From Mycolicibacterium canariasense (GTDB lineage Bacteria > Actinomycetota > Actinomycetes > Mycobacteriales > Mycobacteriaceae): 64,000 nt of DNA. Location of the stretch: the NCBI RefSeq assembly GCF_002101555.1, contig NZ_LQOL01000063.1, positions 1 through 64,000 on the forward strand, in the 5' to 3' direction. A program made the position numbers and the translations under genes. Shown here piece after piece: positions 36,598-45,120 of this stretch. The notes under the pieces were generated by a model. The model worked only from the letters and a program-made list of their open reading frames with translations, ran no database searches and had not been told where the DNA came from. Every line of letters starts with the position of its first letter. The first letter of the stretch is position 1.

Positions 36598-36845
36598 ACG
36601 CTGACGACGCGATGGACTGCCATGAGCTCGTCGAGCTCGTCACCGCGTATCTCGACGGCGCACTCGATCTGGACACCCGGGCGCGTTTCGACACCCATCT
36701 GCTCGAATGTGACGGCTGCGAGAACTATCTGCAGCAGTTGCGTGGCACGATCGAAACGCTGGACACGCTCGGCAAGTCCGGTCCGGAAACCCTGGACCCG
36801 GCTTTCCGGGACAAGCTGCTGACCGCGTTCCGCGACTGGCAGTGA
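36594..36845 (+). CDS. Zinc-finger anti-sigma factor (ZAS type)
   Basis: 83 residues with an N-terminal zf-HC2/ZAS domain: CHELVELVTAYLDGAL then HLLECDGCENYLQQL, which gives the HX3CX2C zinc site (about residues 36-43). No membrane helix, so it is a soluble, probably redox-sensitive anti-sigma factor. ATG overlaps the sigma gene stop by four bases, the usual arrangement for equal production. Third and last gene of the operon. Confidence 0.9.
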   Translation: MNADDAMDCHELVELVTAYLDGALDLDTRARFDTHLLECDGCENYLQQLRGTIETLDTLGKSGPETLDPAFRDKLLTAFRDWQ

Positions 36846-36927
36846 ATGATTTCGACGAACGGGGTGTCACACCCCGCCGCGGCGGCAATGATGGAATCGG
36901 ACCCGAGCTCGACGAGGAGCGCTTGAT

Positions 36928-39216
36928 ATGACCGCGATCGAAAACAACGTCACTTCCACCTCGGCTTTCGACGACGACGTCGCGGCCACTCAGGCCTATT
37001 TCGACAGCGGGCGTTTCGAGGGCATCACCCGGCTGTACTCGGCCCGCCAGGTCGCCGAGCAACGCGGCACCATCCCGTCGGACTATCCCGTGGCGCGGGA
37101 GGCGGCCACGGCGTTCTACCCGCTGCTGCGCGAGCTGTTCGCCCAGAAGAAGAGCATCACCACGTTCGGCCCGTATTCGCCCGGCCAGGCGGTGGTGATG
37201 AAGCGGATGGGCATCAAGGGCATCTACCTGGGCGGCTGGGCGACCTCGGCCAAGGGCTCCATCAGTGAGGATCCCGGTCCCGACCTGGCCAGCTATCCAC
37301 TGAGTCAGGTCCCCGACGAGGCGGCCGGCCTGGTGCGCGCGCTGCTGACCGCGGATCGCAACCAGCAGTACCTGCGCCTGCAGATGACCGAAGAGCAGCG
37401 GGCCGCGACGCCGCCCGTGGACTACCGACCGTTCATCATCGCCGATGCGGACACCGGCCACGGCGGTGATCCGCACGTGCGCAATCTGATCCGGCGCTTC
37501 GTGGAGGCCGGTGTGCCGGGCTACCACATCGAGGACCAGCGTCCGGGCACCAAGAAATGTGGCCACCAAGGCGGCAAGGTGCTGGTGCCGTCCGACGAGC
37601 AGATCAAGCGGCTCAACACCGCCCGGTTCCAGCTCGACATCATGCGGGTGCCCGGCATCATCGTGGCCCGCACCGACGCCGAGGCGGCCAACCTGATCGA
37701 CAGCCGCGCCGACGAGCGGGATCAGCCCTTCCTGCTGGGCGCCACCAACCTGCGCATCCCGTCGTACAAGTCCTGTTTCCTGGCGATGACCCGACGGTTC
37801 TTCGATCTGGGGGTCACCGAGCTCAACGGTCACAAGCTCTATGCGCTGCCCGACGGCGAATACGCCGCGGCCGAGGCGTGGCTGGACCAGCACGGGATCC
37901 TGCGGTTGGTGGCCGATGCCGCTGCGTCGTGGAAGGACAATCCTCGACAGTCCCTGGACAAGCTGTTCGACGGCGTGGAGTCCGCGTTCGTCGACGCGTG
38001 GCAGGACGACGCCGGCTTGCAGACCTACGGCGACGCGGTGGCCGACCTGCTGGAGTTCCGCGAGCGTGAGGGCGAGCCGCCGGCCATCAGCGCCAAGGAA
38101 TGGCGCACGTTCGCCGAGACCGCGTCGTTGTATTCGGCCCGGGAGAAGGCCAAGGCACTGGGCGCCGACGTCGCCTGGGACCCGGAGCGGGTGAAGACGC
38201 CGGAGGGATATTTCCAGATCCGGGGCGGCATCCCGTACGCGATCGCCAAGTCGTTGGCGGCCGCCCCGTTCGCCGACATCCTGTGGATGGAGACCAAGAC
38301 CGCCGACCTGGCCGATGCCCGGGAGTTCGCCACCGCCATCCACGCGGTGTATCCGGACAAGATGCTGGCCTACAACCTCTCACCGTCGTTCAACTGGGAC
38401 ACCACCGGCATGACCGATGACGAAATGCGGGCGTTCCCCGAGGAACTCGGCAAGATGGGGTTCGTCTTCAACTTCATGACCTATGGCGGCCACCAGATCG
38501 ACGGCGTGGCCGCCGAAGAGTTCGCGACGGCGTTGCGCCAGGACGGCATGCTGGCGCTGGCCCGGTTGCAGCGCAAGATGCGGCTGGTCGAATCTCCTTA
38601 CCGCACACCGCAGACGCTGGTCGGCGGGCCGCGCAGCGATGCCGCACTGGCCGCGTCGTCGGGACGCACGGCCACCACCAAGTCCATGGGCAAGGGCTCC
38701 ACCCAGCATCAGCATCTGGTGCAGACGGAGGTGCCCAAGAAGCTGTTGGAGGAATGGCTGGCCCTGTGGGGCGAGCACTATCAGCTCGGTGAGACGCTGC
38801 GGGTGCAGTTGCGTCCGCGCCGCGCCGGGTCCGATGTGCTGGAGCTCGGCATCTACGGCGACAGCGACGAGAAGCTGGCCGATGTCGTGGTCGACCCCAT
38901 CAAGGATCGCCACGGCCGCAACATCCTGACCGTGCGCGACCAGAACACCTATGCCGAGAAGCTGCGCAAGAAACGCCTGATGGATGTCATCCACCTGTGG
39001 CTGATCCACCGGTTCAAGCCGGAGATCGTCTACTACGTGACGCCCACCGACGACAACGTCTACCAGACCGAGAAGATGAAGAAGCACGGCATCTTCAGCA
39101 ATGTCTATCAGGAGGTCGGCGAGATCATCGTCGCCGACGTCAACCAGCCCAGGATCGACGAACTGCTGAACGCCGACCGGGTGGCGCTGGGCAAGCTGAT
39201 CCGCAAGGAGGACTGA
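36928..39216 (+). CDS. aceA: Isocitrate lyase, long isoform (ICL2/AceA)
   Basis: 762 residues, the long mycobacterial ICL2 form (about 766 residues in M. tuberculosis), not the ~430-residue ICL1. The catalytic signature KKCGH is at residues 209-213, with DTGHGGDPHVRNLI upstream and NLSPSFNWDTTGM later. It splits isocitrate into succinate and glyoxylate; family members may also act on 2-methylisocitrate. The C-terminal domain (about 600-762) is the extra part reported in ICL2 to bind acetyl-CoA or propionyl-CoA for activation. Intact, single frame. Convergent with the MFS gene, 3 bp away. Confidence 0.94.
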   Translation: MTAIENNVTSTSAFDDDVAATQAYFDSGRFEGITRLYSARQVAEQRGTIPSDYPVAREAATAFYPLLRELFAQKKSITTFGPYSPGQAVVMKRMGIKGIYLGGWATSAKGSISEDPGPDLASYPLSQVPDEAAGLVRALLTADRNQQYLRLQMTEEQRAATPPVDYRPFIIADADTGHGGDPHVRNLIRRFVEAGVPGYHIEDQRPGTKKCGHQGGKVLVPSDEQIKRLNTARFQLDIMRVPGIIVARTDAEAANLIDSRADERDQPFLLGATNLRIPSYKSCFLAMTRRFFDLGVTELNGHKLYALPDGEYAAAEAWLDQHGILRLVADAAASWKDNPRQSLDKLFDGVESAFVDAWQDDAGLQTYGDAVADLLEFREREGEPPAISAKEWRTFAETASLYSAREKAKALGADVAWDPERVKTPEGYFQIRGGIPYAIAKSLAAAPFADILWMETKTADLADAREFATAIHAVYPDKMLAYNLSPSFNWDTTGMTDDEMRAFPEELGKMGFVFNFMTYGGHQIDGVAAEEFATALRQDGMLALARLQRKMRLVESPYRTPQTLVGGPRSDAALAASSGRTATTKSMGKGSTQHQHLVQTEVPKKLLEEWLALWGEHYQLGETLRVQLRPRRAGSDVLELGIYGDSDEKLADVVVDPIKDRHGRNILTVRDQNTYAEKLRKKRLMDVIHLWLIHRFKPEIVYYVTPTDDNVYQTEKMKKHGIFSNVYQEVGEIIVADVNQPRIDELLNADRVALGKLIRKED

Positions 39217-39219
39217 GCC

Positions 39220-40419
39220 TCACGGTGCGCAGGAGGCCAGCTCGGCCTCCGTCGGCGCATCGCCGAGGCCCTGCACCGGTCCCCTGGCCCGGGCGATCAG
39301 CGGGCTGAGGGCGGATACGGCCGCCAGGGCCACCGACACCACCACGGCGCCGGCGAAACCGTGGGCATCGGTGACCACGCCGCCGGTCGCCGTTCCGACC
39401 GCTCCGCCGGCCAATGCCCCGCTGTTGAGCCAGCCGAACGCTTCGGCCGAGGCATGTTCGTCGACGGCTCGCGACACCATCAGGTACAGCGTGGCCAGCG
39501 CCGGCGCGAAGCCCAGTCCGGAGGCGAACAGCACCGCCAGCTGCAGCCCGTGGTGCCCGACGACGCCGAACAGTGCGGTACCAACAGCCGCCGTAGCCAG
39601 CGCGGCGACCAGTCCGCGCACCCCGAATCGGCGGTGCCCGAAGGTGATTCCGCCGACCAGCGAGCCCAGGCTGGCCACGGCGATCGCCGCGCCGGTCATG
39701 ACGCTGCCCGTACCGTAGCGGGCGACCACACCGACTTCGAGGGCGGTGAAGGACGCGATCAGCGGCAGGCTGGCGGCGATGGCCAGCACGACGGAGCCAT
39801 TGCCCAGTATCCGGCCGAACGGTGCGCCACCACGGCGGGGCATCGAACGGATGTGACGCGTGCTCAACAGGAACCACGCGGTGCCCGCCACCGTGACGGC
39901 CGCGGCCGCCACCAGGGGCATGGCAGTCGACAGGGCCGAGGCCAGCAGGGTCACGGCCAGCGGTCCCACCACCCAGCACACCTCCTGCGCGGTGGTGTCG
40001 AGCGCGAACAACGCCCGCAGGCCCGGTCCGGACACGATATTGGGGTATAGCGCGCGGACCACCGGCGCCAGCGGCGGCACCGAGGCGCCGATCGACGCAC
40101 CCAACAGCAGCAGCACCATCGGCGTCGAACCGGCGACCGCGAGGGCCACCAGGGCGCCGCCGTTCACAGCGGCCGCGATCATCAATGTCGTTGCCCGACC
40201 GATCTTTCCGGCAATGCGCGCGGTCAACGGCATGGCGATCGCCTCACCGACGCTGACACACGCCACGACGGCACCGGCGAGCGCGTACGAGCCGGTCTTC
40301 GCGTGCACATGCAGCAGGACGGCCAGCGACAGCATGCCCAGCGGCAGCCGCGCGAAGGTCTGCGACGCCACCAGTGCCAGCACACCCGGGACACGGAGCA
40401 GCCCTGCATAGACCTTCAC
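39220..40419 (-). CDS. MFS transporter under TetR control
   Basis: About 399 residues, twelve hydrophobic segments, MFS type. LRVPGVLALVASQTFARLPL, LTARIAGKIGRATTLMIAAA (loop 2-3 motif) and SGLGFAPALATLYLMVSRAV are visible. Actinobacterial drug-efflux-like members look like this; the exported compound is unknown. GTG at 40419 is chosen because it leaves the palindrome 40426-40451 just upstream, and the frame before it has no homology. Divergent from the TetR gene across this palindrome, which points to repression by that TetR. Confidence 0.85.
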   Translation of the reverse strand: MKVYAGLLRVPGVLALVASQTFARLPLGMLSLAVLLHVHAKTGSYALAGAVVACVSVGEAIAMPLTARIAGKIGRATTLMIAAAVNGGALVALAVAGSTPMVLLLLGASIGASVPPLAPVVRALYPNIVSGPGLRALFALDTTAQEVCWVVGPLAVTLLASALSTAMPLVAAAAVTVAGTAWFLLSTRHIRSMPRRGGAPFGRILGNGSVVLAIAASLPLIASFTALEVGVVARYGTGSVMTGAAIAVASLGSLVGGITFGHRRFGVRGLVAALATAAVGTALFGVVGHHGLQLAVLFASGLGFAPALATLYLMVSRAVDEHASAEAFGWLNSGALAGGAVGTATGGVVTDAHGFAGAVVVSVALAAVSALSPLIARARGPVQGLGDAPTEAELASCAP

Positions 40420-40425
40420 GCCGAG

Positions 40426-40451
40426 AACTGTACCGTCCAGACGGTACAGTT
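40426..40451. promoter_or_regulatory. TetR operator: 26-bp inverted repeat
   Basis: AACTGTACCGTC, a 2-base centre CA, then GACGGTACAGTT: two perfect 12-base arms. It fills most of the 58-bp gap between the divergent MFS and TetR genes and would block both promoters. Confidence 0.85.
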
Positions 40452-40477
40452 CGGAAGCGAGAATGTACGCTCTGCCG

Positions 40478-41020
40478 ATGAGCTCGGCACGCGACCGCAT
40501 CCTCGACGCGTACGAGGAGTTGCTCGCCGTCGAGGGTGAGCGCTACGCCACCCTCGACGCCGTCGCAGCCAAGGCCGGTGTATCCAAAGGCGGCCTGCTC
40601 TACCACTTCCCCGCCAAAGAGGAACTCAGTACCGCGCTGTGCGAGCGGTTGCTCGCCCTGGCCGCCGAGGATGTCCGCCGGATGCGCACCGCCGACGAGG
40701 GCCCGGCGCGGTACTACGTCCGCACATCGCGCTACGAGGGCACACCGCTGGATCGCGTTCTGGTGGCGGTGTCACGGTTACAGCAGGCCGGTAACGTGCG
40801 GGCCCGCGCCGCCATCGAGGAGGCGTCCGGAAATTGGCTGGCCGTGTTGCACGAGGCGTTGGGCGACCACGCCCTGGCGCGGGCCATCAAGCTCATCGGC
40901 GACGGCCGGTATTACAGTGCGCTGTCCCGCGCGGTCGCCGGTAAGCCGGCGCCGTCCACCGGCGATGACGAGCTGCTCGCCGTCATCGACCGGATCGTCG
41001 GCCTGCCTCGCTCGCAGTAA
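40478..41020 (+). CDS. TetR-family transcriptional repressor
   Basis: 180 residues. The N-terminal TetR helix-turn-helix reads ARDRILDAYEELLAVEGERY, then LDAVAAKAGVSKGGLLYHFP (about 5-48), with a ligand-binding helical domain after residue 60. ATG 40478 is preferred; ATG 40463 would add MYALP. It is divergent from the MFS transporter and probably represses it and itself at 40426-40451 until a ligand binds. Confidence 0.9.
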   Translation: MSSARDRILDAYEELLAVEGERYATLDAVAAKAGVSKGGLLYHFPAKEELSTALCERLLALAAEDVRRMRTADEGPARYYVRTSRYEGTPLDRVLVAVSRLQQAGNVRARAAIEEASGNWLAVLHEALGDHALARAIKLIGDGRYYSALSRAVAGKPAPSTGDDELLAVIDRIVGLPRSQ

Positions 41021-41445
41021 CGTCAGCGCGCCAGCGCCGACCGGACGTCACGGCCGACGAACCGGGCGAACCCCTCGATACCTTCACGTCCGCGCCTCGC
41101 TTGGGTCAAGTGTGTTGCCGGTCAGCAGGATTGCTGTCGTCTCTGACGTTAGAGATGACGCCGACCGGGCGAACTACACAAAACGCGCACTGTTGTGCGC
41201 CGATGATTCACGGTTTGGGCCGCACACCCACCTGCTGCTGCACCCACTCGGCAAGCAGTTCATGTGCATGGGTGGTTCGCCCCGTGGGTGAAGCCGTGAC
41301 GAGCGGGATCGGTCAGCACATCCGTGACGAACGAGAGAGCCGGCCGCGCCGATGACGAGCGCCGAGGCAGGCGGGCAAGCCCGCAGTGCCACACTCGACC
41401 ACTCAATGCGGAACAAAACCGCCCCGGGGGATGTAATGAGGAACC
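41021..41445. other. 425-bp gap between TetR and aldo/keto reductase
   Basis: No believable gene. It holds an imperfect 16-bp inverted repeat, TCTCTGACGTTAGAGA (41140-41155), which could be an operator or small hairpin. On the minus strand a short open tail (about 41105 down to 41024) ends in a stop but has no start of its own, perhaps a gene remnant. Confidence 0.5.
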
Positions 41446-42333
41446 ATGGACAGCTTCTCGCTCGGCACACACACCGTCGGTCGCGTCGGATTCGGCGCCA
41501 TGCAACTCCCCGGGACAGGTGTCTTCGGCCCACCCCGCGACCACGACGAAGCGATCGCCGTATTGAAGCGGACGATCGAACTCGGCATCAACCACATCGA
41601 CACCGCGCAGTTCTACGGCCCGCGAGTATCCAATGAACTGATCCGGGAAGCGCTCCACCCGTACCCCGACGACCTCGCCCTCGTCACCAAGGTGGGAGCG
41701 CGCCGCGACAACGAAGCGAATTGGGTCGCCGCGCAGGAGCCCGACGAGTTGCGGGCCGATATCGAGGAGAACCTGGCCACGCTGGGCGTCGACCGGCTGG
41801 CCGCGGTGAACCTGCGCATCCACTCCGGTGATCCGAGTTCCGTCGGCCCGGTGAACCGTGAACTGTTCGACCGGCAGCTGACAGCGATGATCGCCGCCCG
41901 CGACGAGGGACTGATCGAGGGCATCGGCTTGAGCAGCATCTCGGAGGAGCACCTGCGCATCGCGCTGGACCGCACAGACATCGTGACGGTACAGAACGCC
42001 TACAACCTCGTCGACCGCTCGGCCCAGCCGGTTCTCGACCTGTGCACCGAGCGCGGGATCGCCTTCGTCCCGTTCTTCCCGCTCGGTTCGGCATTCAATC
42101 CGGACAACCCGGTGCTCGGGCACCCCGCGGTCCGCCGGGAGGCAGCGAAGCTGAATCGCACCCCGGCGCAGATCGCACTGGCCTGGACGCTGACGGTGGC
42201 GCCGAACGTGCTGCTGATCCCGGGAACGTCGTCGGTGGCGCATCTTGAGGAGAACACGGCGGTGCGTGACATCGTGCTGGACGAGGAGACGAAGCGCCAA
42301 CTCGACGCCGCGGGGAGCACCGCAACGACGTAG
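41446..42333 (+). CDS. Aldo/keto reductase
   Basis: 295 residues, NAD(P)H-dependent TIM-barrel reductase. The tetrad is readable: Asp and Tyr in HIDTAQFYGP, Lys in ALVTKVGARRD and His in NLRIHSGDPS. The C-terminal cofactor region is LLIPGTSSVAHLEENTAV. It reduces a carbonyl compound in the cytoplasm; the substrate is unknown. ATG at 41446, with GGGGGATG about 15 bp upstream. Convergent with the SRPBCC gene, 35 bp apart. Confidence 0.92.
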   Translation: MDSFSLGTHTVGRVGFGAMQLPGTGVFGPPRDHDEAIAVLKRTIELGINHIDTAQFYGPRVSNELIREALHPYPDDLALVTKVGARRDNEANWVAAQEPDELRADIEENLATLGVDRLAAVNLRIHSGDPSSVGPVNRELFDRQLTAMIAARDEGLIEGIGLSSISEEHLRIALDRTDIVTVQNAYNLVDRSAQPVLDLCTERGIAFVPFFPLGSAFNPDNPVLGHPAVRREAAKLNRTPAQIALAWTLTVAPNVLLIPGTSSVAHLEENTAVRDIVLDEETKRQLDAAGSTATT

Positions 42334-42368
42334 CTACATCGCTTCCGCTGCAGCAGATTTCACCCGTC

Positions 42369-42839
42369 TCAGCCGTTCCGTTCGGCGGTGGCTTTGATCG
42401 CCGCCAGCGTCACCGGGATGCCGGCGACGGCCGCCTGACTGCGAATCGCGATCTCGGCATCCGCCCGCGGACCGTGCCGTTCACCGAAGCCGGCGATCCC
42501 GCGGGGCAGGAACACCCACGACTGGGTGAGCCGGGTCGCCGCGTCGGCGTCGTCGACCGTGAAGCCCCACCGGACCCAGCCGTCGTTGACCTCCCAGGCG
42601 AACGCGCGCCCGGGTTCGGCGACGACGACCTGGCTGCGCGTCTCCCAGGTGCGCTCGGCGGTCTCGTTGCGGCCGGTGAACCACGCGCCGACAACCGGTC
42701 CCGTGCTGGGATCGTCCCACCAACACGCTCGGCACTGCGGACTCCACTCCCCCATCCGCGTGACATCGGACACCAGCGCATAGACCTCGTCGCGTCCGCG
42801 CGCGATCAGGACCGAGTCAGAGAACTCAAGAACAGTCAC
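42369..42839 (-). CDS. SRPBCC-fold (polyketide cyclase-like) protein
   Basis: 156 residues forming one START/SRPBCC helix-grip domain. The family pattern is seen in VLIARGRDEVYALVSDVTRM, GEWSPQCRACWWD, VVVAEPGRAFAWEV and TRLTQSWVFLPRG. Such proteins bind hydrophobic ligands; no enzymatic residues can be assigned. ATG at 42839. Divergent from the FetB-like permease gene. Confidence 0.85.
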   Translation of the reverse strand: MTVLEFSDSVLIARGRDEVYALVSDVTRMGEWSPQCRACWWDDPSTGPVVGAWFTGRNETAERTWETRSQVVVAEPGRAFAWEVNDGWVRWGFTVDDADAATRLTQSWVFLPRGIAGFGERHGPRADAEIAIRSQAAVAGIPVTLAAIKATAERNG

Positions 42840-42942
42840 GGCCCGAGTCTAGGATGCACGCGCGTGGTCCATGCGCGTGCGTCCTGGGCGGATAGTGAGC
42901 GTGGTACCGGGTTGTTCCGAATGTTCTGCGGGAGGATCGGGA

Positions 42943-43686
42943 ATGTCCGCATTGATACTCGGCCCGCACCTGTACGCAGCCTGTGTGGTCATGGTGGTGA
43001 TGGCCGCGGCGGTGTACGGGCTGAGCAGGCTGGGTCCGGTGTGGACCGTGCCAGTGGCCACGGCGCGCGCCGCCGGCCAGTTGGCGGCAGTGTCGGCGAC
43101 ACTCGCGTCGGCAATGGCTCGGCTGTGGACGTCGATCCTTGTCCTGGTGGTCATGATCGGCGTCGCCACCGTCACCGCCGTACGCCGCGCCCAGGTCAGC
43201 CATGGCGCCGCGTGGCTTACGGCCCCGATCGTGACCGGCCTGACGGTATCGCTGTCGCCGTTACTGCTGAGCCGCGTCGTCCCGCTGACCGGAGTCGCCC
43301 TCATCCCGATCGTCGGCATCGTGTTGGGCGGCACCATGACCTCCTCGGCGGTTGCGGCCCGGCTGACGCTCAACATGCTGGTGGTCCGCTGCGGCGAGGT
43401 GGAGGCGGCCCTGAGCTTGGGGTTCCGGCCACGTGATGCCCGGATGGAGATCATTCGCCACACCGGCGCCGAGGCGCTGGTGCCGAACCTGGATCAAGCC
43501 CGCACCGCCGGGCTCGTGGTCCTGCCGGGTGCCTTCGTCGGCGTGCTGCTGAGCACCGGATCGGCAGCTCAAGCCTGCGTGGCACAGATCCTGGTGATCG
43601 TCGCGCTGCTACTGTCCCAGAGTTGCGCGGTGGCCTTGACATGCGAGTTGGTTGCCCGAAGCCGTATTACCCGAGACGGCGTGTGA
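42943..43686 (+). CDS. FetB-like (UPF0014) permease, orphan
   Basis: 247 residues with about seven hydrophobic segments. The UPF0014/FetB family signature is IPIVGIVLGGTMTSSAVAAR with LTLNMLVVRCGEVEAALSLG and LPGAFVGVLLSTGSAAQA. FetB is the membrane part of an iron exporter with the ATPase FetA. Here no ATPase gene is adjacent, so the partner is elsewhere or missing. ATG at 42943 has GGAGGATC upstream; the frame before it has no homology. Confidence 0.85.
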   Translation: MSALILGPHLYAACVVMVVMAAAVYGLSRLGPVWTVPVATARAAGQLAAVSATLASAMARLWTSILVLVVMIGVATVTAVRRAQVSHGAAWLTAPIVTGLTVSLSPLLLSRVVPLTGVALIPIVGIVLGGTMTSSAVAARLTLNMLVVRCGEVEAALSLGFRPRDARMEIIRHTGAEALVPNLDQARTAGLVVLPGAFVGVLLSTGSAAQACVAQILVIVALLLSQSCAVALTCELVARSRITRDGV

Positions 43687-44103
43687 GAGGTGCGGACCGC
43701 GACAGGGCCGGCTGTTGTCAACGGTATCGGACCGCGACCCAAAGGCGCCGGGCTGTAAGACAATTCGTACGTTCAACCGCGGTGCCGTCCCGTCTGGGAC
43801 CGCGTCATCAAGCTGTGGTCCACCCCCGTGACAGATGCGAACACGCACGACGTTCGTCCGTAACGAACGTTCATGCCGTCACCGACATGTCCCCACACTC
43901 TCAGATAACAGCTCAGCACCCTACCCGGCCCGAACGAGTAGCGCGCCTGAGCCACCCAGGTGCCCGGCTGCTGCTATCCGGGCGTCTGGTTGATCGGCAT
44001 CAGCGTGACCACCAAGTGCGTAGCGGGGGTACGTATATCAAGGCAGAACGGACTCGGTCCGATAAAGTGTCGGCTCTGTAGATCACCCGCTACTGCCGGT
44101 GAG
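43687..44103. other. 417-bp gap between convergent genes
   Basis: Between the stops of the FetB-like gene and the CNNM gene. No supported coding region. An inverted repeat ACGTTCGT (43850-43857) / ACGAACGT (43863-43870) with a 5-base loop is the only clear structure. It has no T-run, so it is not a standard terminator. Confidence 0.6.
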
Positions 44104-45120
44104 TCAGCTCGCAGCCGCGGCCGTCGGCAACAATCGCTTCAGGACATCGGTCAGCGTGATCAGGCCGCGCACACTGCCCTCCTCATCGGTGACGACCACA
44201 AGATGGTTGCGGGTTTCCCGCATCGTCCGCAACGCGGCATACGCCGGAGTCACCGACGCGAGCATGAGCGCTGGACGCATCAGGTCGGCTGCAGTGGTCT
44301 CGGGCGCGGCCGACACGGTGTCGCGGACGTGCACCACACCCAGGATCGTGCGGTCGTTGTGGACCAGCAGCCGCAGATGCCCGGTGCGTTTCGACTCCGA
44401 CTGGACCTCGGCAGGCGTTGCCGCGGAACTCACACTGCTCGGGGCGGCACCGGTACGCAACATGTCGGCGACGGTGAGCGCCTCCAATTCTAGTGCACTG
44501 ATGAGATTTCCGTGATACCGCTCATCCAGCGTGCCCACGGTGGCCGAGTGCTCCACCAGATGGCGCAGCGCATCGGGATCCTGGCCGGTTGCGACCTTGT
44601 CGACCGGTTCCACTCCGACCTTACGCAGGCACCAGTTCGCCAGCCGGTTCAGCGCGCCGATCAGTGGTCGGGTCACCCACATGAACGTCCGCATCGGCAG
44701 CGCCAGCATGGTCGCCGACCGTTCCGGATGAGCGATGGCCCACGACTTGGGGGCCATCTCACCCACGACCAGATGCAGGAAGGTGACGATGATCAGCGCC
44801 AGCACGAAGCCGCCGACGTCCGCCAGCCAGGCCGGCGCGCCCCAGCCGGCGATCGCAGGTGTGAGCCATTGATGCACAGCGGGTTTGGTGATGGCGCCGA
44901 GTGCGAGAGTACAGATGGTGATGCCGAGCTGCGACCCGGCCAGCAGCACCGACAGCTCGGAGGCCGAGCGTAGCGCCGCGCGCGCCGAACGGCTGCGCGG
45001 GGCCGCATCTTCGAGGCGATGGCGGCGCGCTGCGATCAACGCGAACTCAACAGCCACGAAGAAAGCACTGGCCGCGATCAGCCCGATGGTGACCAGCACG
45101 ACGGACCAGGGACTACTCAT
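44104..45120 (-). CDS. CNNM/CorC-family membrane protein with CBS domains
   Basis: 338 residues. A DUF21 (CNNM) membrane domain lies at about 1-180 (AASAFFVAVEFALIAARRHR, SVLLAGSQLGITICTLALG, LHLVVGEMAPKSWAIAHPE), followed by a pair of CBS domains (about 200-335, LRLLVHNDRTILGVVHV and HLVVVTDEEGSVRGLITLTD). The family is implicated in Mg2+/Co2+ transport. The C-terminal CorC/HlyC domain is missing, unlike its upstream partner. ATG 45120 overlaps the partner stop by 8 bases, so they are co-translated and may form a heteromer. Confidence 0.9.
   Translation of the reverse strand: MSSPWSVVLVTIGLIAASAFFVAVEFALIAARRHRLEDAAPRSRSARAALRSASELSVLLAGSQLGITICTLALGAITKPAVHQWLTPAIAGWGAPAWLADVGGFVLALIIVTFLHLVVGEMAPKSWAIAHPERSATMLALPMRTFMWVTRPLIGALNRLANWCLRKVGVEPVDKVATGQDPDALRHLVEHSATVGTLDERYHGNLISALELEALTVADMLRTGAAPSSVSSAATPAEVQSESKRTGHLRLLVHNDRTILGVVHVRDTVSAAPETTAADLMRPALMLASVTPAYAALRTMRETRNHLVVVTDEEGSVRGLITLTDVLKRLLPTAAAAS

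Noticed and set aside
41024..41105. Minus-strand open tail ending in EGFARFVGRDVRSALAR
   Set aside because: No start codon or domain; too short to assign to any family. At most a gene remnant.
43623..44081. Plus-strand open frame of 152 codons after the FetB-like gene
   Set aside because: Overlaps the fetB end, rich in Arg and Cys, no ribosome site, no recognisable family.
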